Below, one piece after another: positions 63,344 to 64,000 of a stretch of DNA of 64,000 bases. Both the position numbers and the translations under genes were made by a program. Location: NCBI RefSeq assembly GCF_014635985.1, contig NZ_BMDT01000002.1, positions 186,001 to 250,000 on the forward strand, read 5' to 3'. Below the pieces are notes generated by a model, which had not been told where the DNA came from, did no database searches, and saw nothing but the letters and a program-made list of their open reading frames with translations. The DNA is from Enterococcus alcedinis. Lineage in GTDB: Bacteria; Bacillota; Bacilli; Lactobacillales; Enterococcaceae. Each line of letters begins with the position of its first letter. Within the stretch, counting starts at the first letter, position 1.

Positions 63344-64000
63344 ATGGAAAAAATTGTCGTAGTTGACGATGAAAAAGAAATCGCCCATTTAATAACAACT
63401 TTTTTACAAAATGATGGGTTTGACGTCCATACATTTTATGATGGGCAAACAGCTCTTGATTTTATTCAAACAAATGAGGTTTCGCTGGCTGTTTTAGATG
63501 TGATGATGCCTGGTTTAGATGGGTTTCAGCTCTTACAAGCCATTCGTCAAAGTTACTTCTTCCCCGTCTTAATGTTAACAGCAAAAGGCGAAGACCTCGA
63601 TAAAATTACTGGGTTAACGTTAGGCGCCGATGATTATATTACGAAACCATTTAATCCACTTGAAGTCGTCGCTCGTGTAAAAACACAATTGCGTCGCTTC
63701 AAACGCTATAATTTTGCGAATCAAGAATCGATTGAAGAGGAACTTTCAAAGGATGGGCTAACGTTAATTAAAAATAGCCATAAAGTCTTTTTGTATGAAA
63801 AAGAAATCTTGATTACACCGATTGAATTCAAAATTTTACAATATTTATTTGAAAAACAAGGGACCGTTGTCTCTTCCGAAACGTTATTTGAAGCCGTTTG
63901 GCAAGAAAAATACTTAGATAACAACAATACCGTGATGGCACACATCGCTCGCCTACGAGAAAAACTTGGCGAACAACCACGTCAACCAAAATTCATTAAA
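63344..64000 (+). CDS. OmpR/VanR-type response regulator (C-terminus cut)
   Basis: The 219 residues present contain a receiver domain with Asp9/Asp10, phospho-acceptor Asp52 (AVLDVMMPG) and Lys in DDYITKPFNPLEVVARVK, and a winged-helix domain (LITPIEFKILQYLFEKQGTV, then NTVMAHIARLREKLG). The segments DDYITKPF-PLE-ARVK and VVSSE-LF resemble VanR. Only about a dozen residues are missing at the right edge. A histidine kinase gene probably follows outside. ATG 63344 is the only in-frame start, although the ribosome binding site AAAGGA lies rather far upstream. Confidence 0.9.
   Translation, partial: MEKIVVVDDEKEIAHLITTFLQNDGFDVHTFYDGQTALDFIQTNEVSLAVLDVMMPGLDGFQLLQAIRQSYFFPVLMLTAKGEDLDKITGLTLGADDYITKPFNPLEVVARVKTQLRRFKRYNFANQESIEEELSKDGLTLIKNSHKVFLYEKEILITPIEFKILQYLFEKQGTVVSSETLFEAVWQEKYLDNNNTVMAHIARLREKLGEQPRQPKFIK

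Overview
The window is from a low-GC Gram-positive chromosome. AGGAGG-type ribosome binding sites, TTG and GTG starts, lipobox lipoproteins, intrinsic terminators with U-runs and the gene repertoire (coaA-guaA, HrtBA/HrtR-type heme efflux, ECF vitamin transport, a PplA/Cad-like flavin lipoprotein, a VanR-like response regulator) point to Lactobacillales, most likely Enterococcaceae or a close relative. The genus cannot be fixed from the sequence alone. I saw no rRNA, tRNA, CRISPR array or intact mobile element.

Layout. 0-5.2 kb is housekeeping: pdp (cut by the left edge), a LacI regulator, an RsmC-like methyltransferase, coaA and guaA. 5.2-9.9 kb, directly behind guaA, is an AT-rich accessory patch. 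It holds an orphan membrane protein, a decayed ardA antirestriction gene, a broken HAD phosphatase gene, a membrane-anchored XRE regulator and several palindromes, and looks like an eroded island at the known guaA integration hotspot. 10-12.1 kb has a YunD-like nucleotidase and a ClbS/DfsB protein. 12.1-22.3 kb is a glycan-use operon: GH2 beta-galactosidase, an LplB/YtcP-type importer without its own ATPase, a GH20 hexosaminidase and YesL, divergent from an AraC regulator. 22.6-25.2 kb is an HrtR-HrtA-HrtB-like heme efflux set with two palindromic operators on its promoter.

25.3-31.9 kb carries an OFA-family MFS transporter, a YghU-like GST, an aquaporin, small enzymes and a lipoprotein with two flavinylation-type motifs. 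32.3-38.4 kb is a signalling/ABC locus: lipoprotein, two permeases and an ATPase, divergent from a ComP/ComA-like kinase and regulator. 38.5-49.9 kb is mixed: a WYL regulator, a uracil-DNA glycosylase-like protein, an esterase, a pdxK / ECF S-component / YwlG vitamin operon, an acyltransferase, a purine permease under a guanine-type riboswitch, and yaaA. 50-63 kb has two convergent Gfo/Idh oxidoreductases, a short UvrA-like ABC protein, arr (rifamycin ADP-ribosyltransferase), a D,D-carboxypeptidase, a DJ-1/WYL divergon, an MFS-RpiR-M24 cluster and an AAC(3)-family acetyltransferase. The right edge cuts a VanR-like response regulator.

Two non-coding structures are not explained by the genes. 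First, the 3' region of the UvrA-like gene (52.1-52.5 kb) holds three tandem long palindromes in exact 121-bp register. Their linkers are conserved, but their stems differ in sequence while keeping their pairing, and a fourth half-unit and an intrinsic terminator follow. Second, a roughly 140-bp element with terminal inverted repeats GTGACAAAAGTC/GACTTTTGTCAC and an internal hairpin occurs three times (31.7, 41.1 and 63.1 kb), each time with the same end against a transcription terminator. These are the best candidates for something undescribed.
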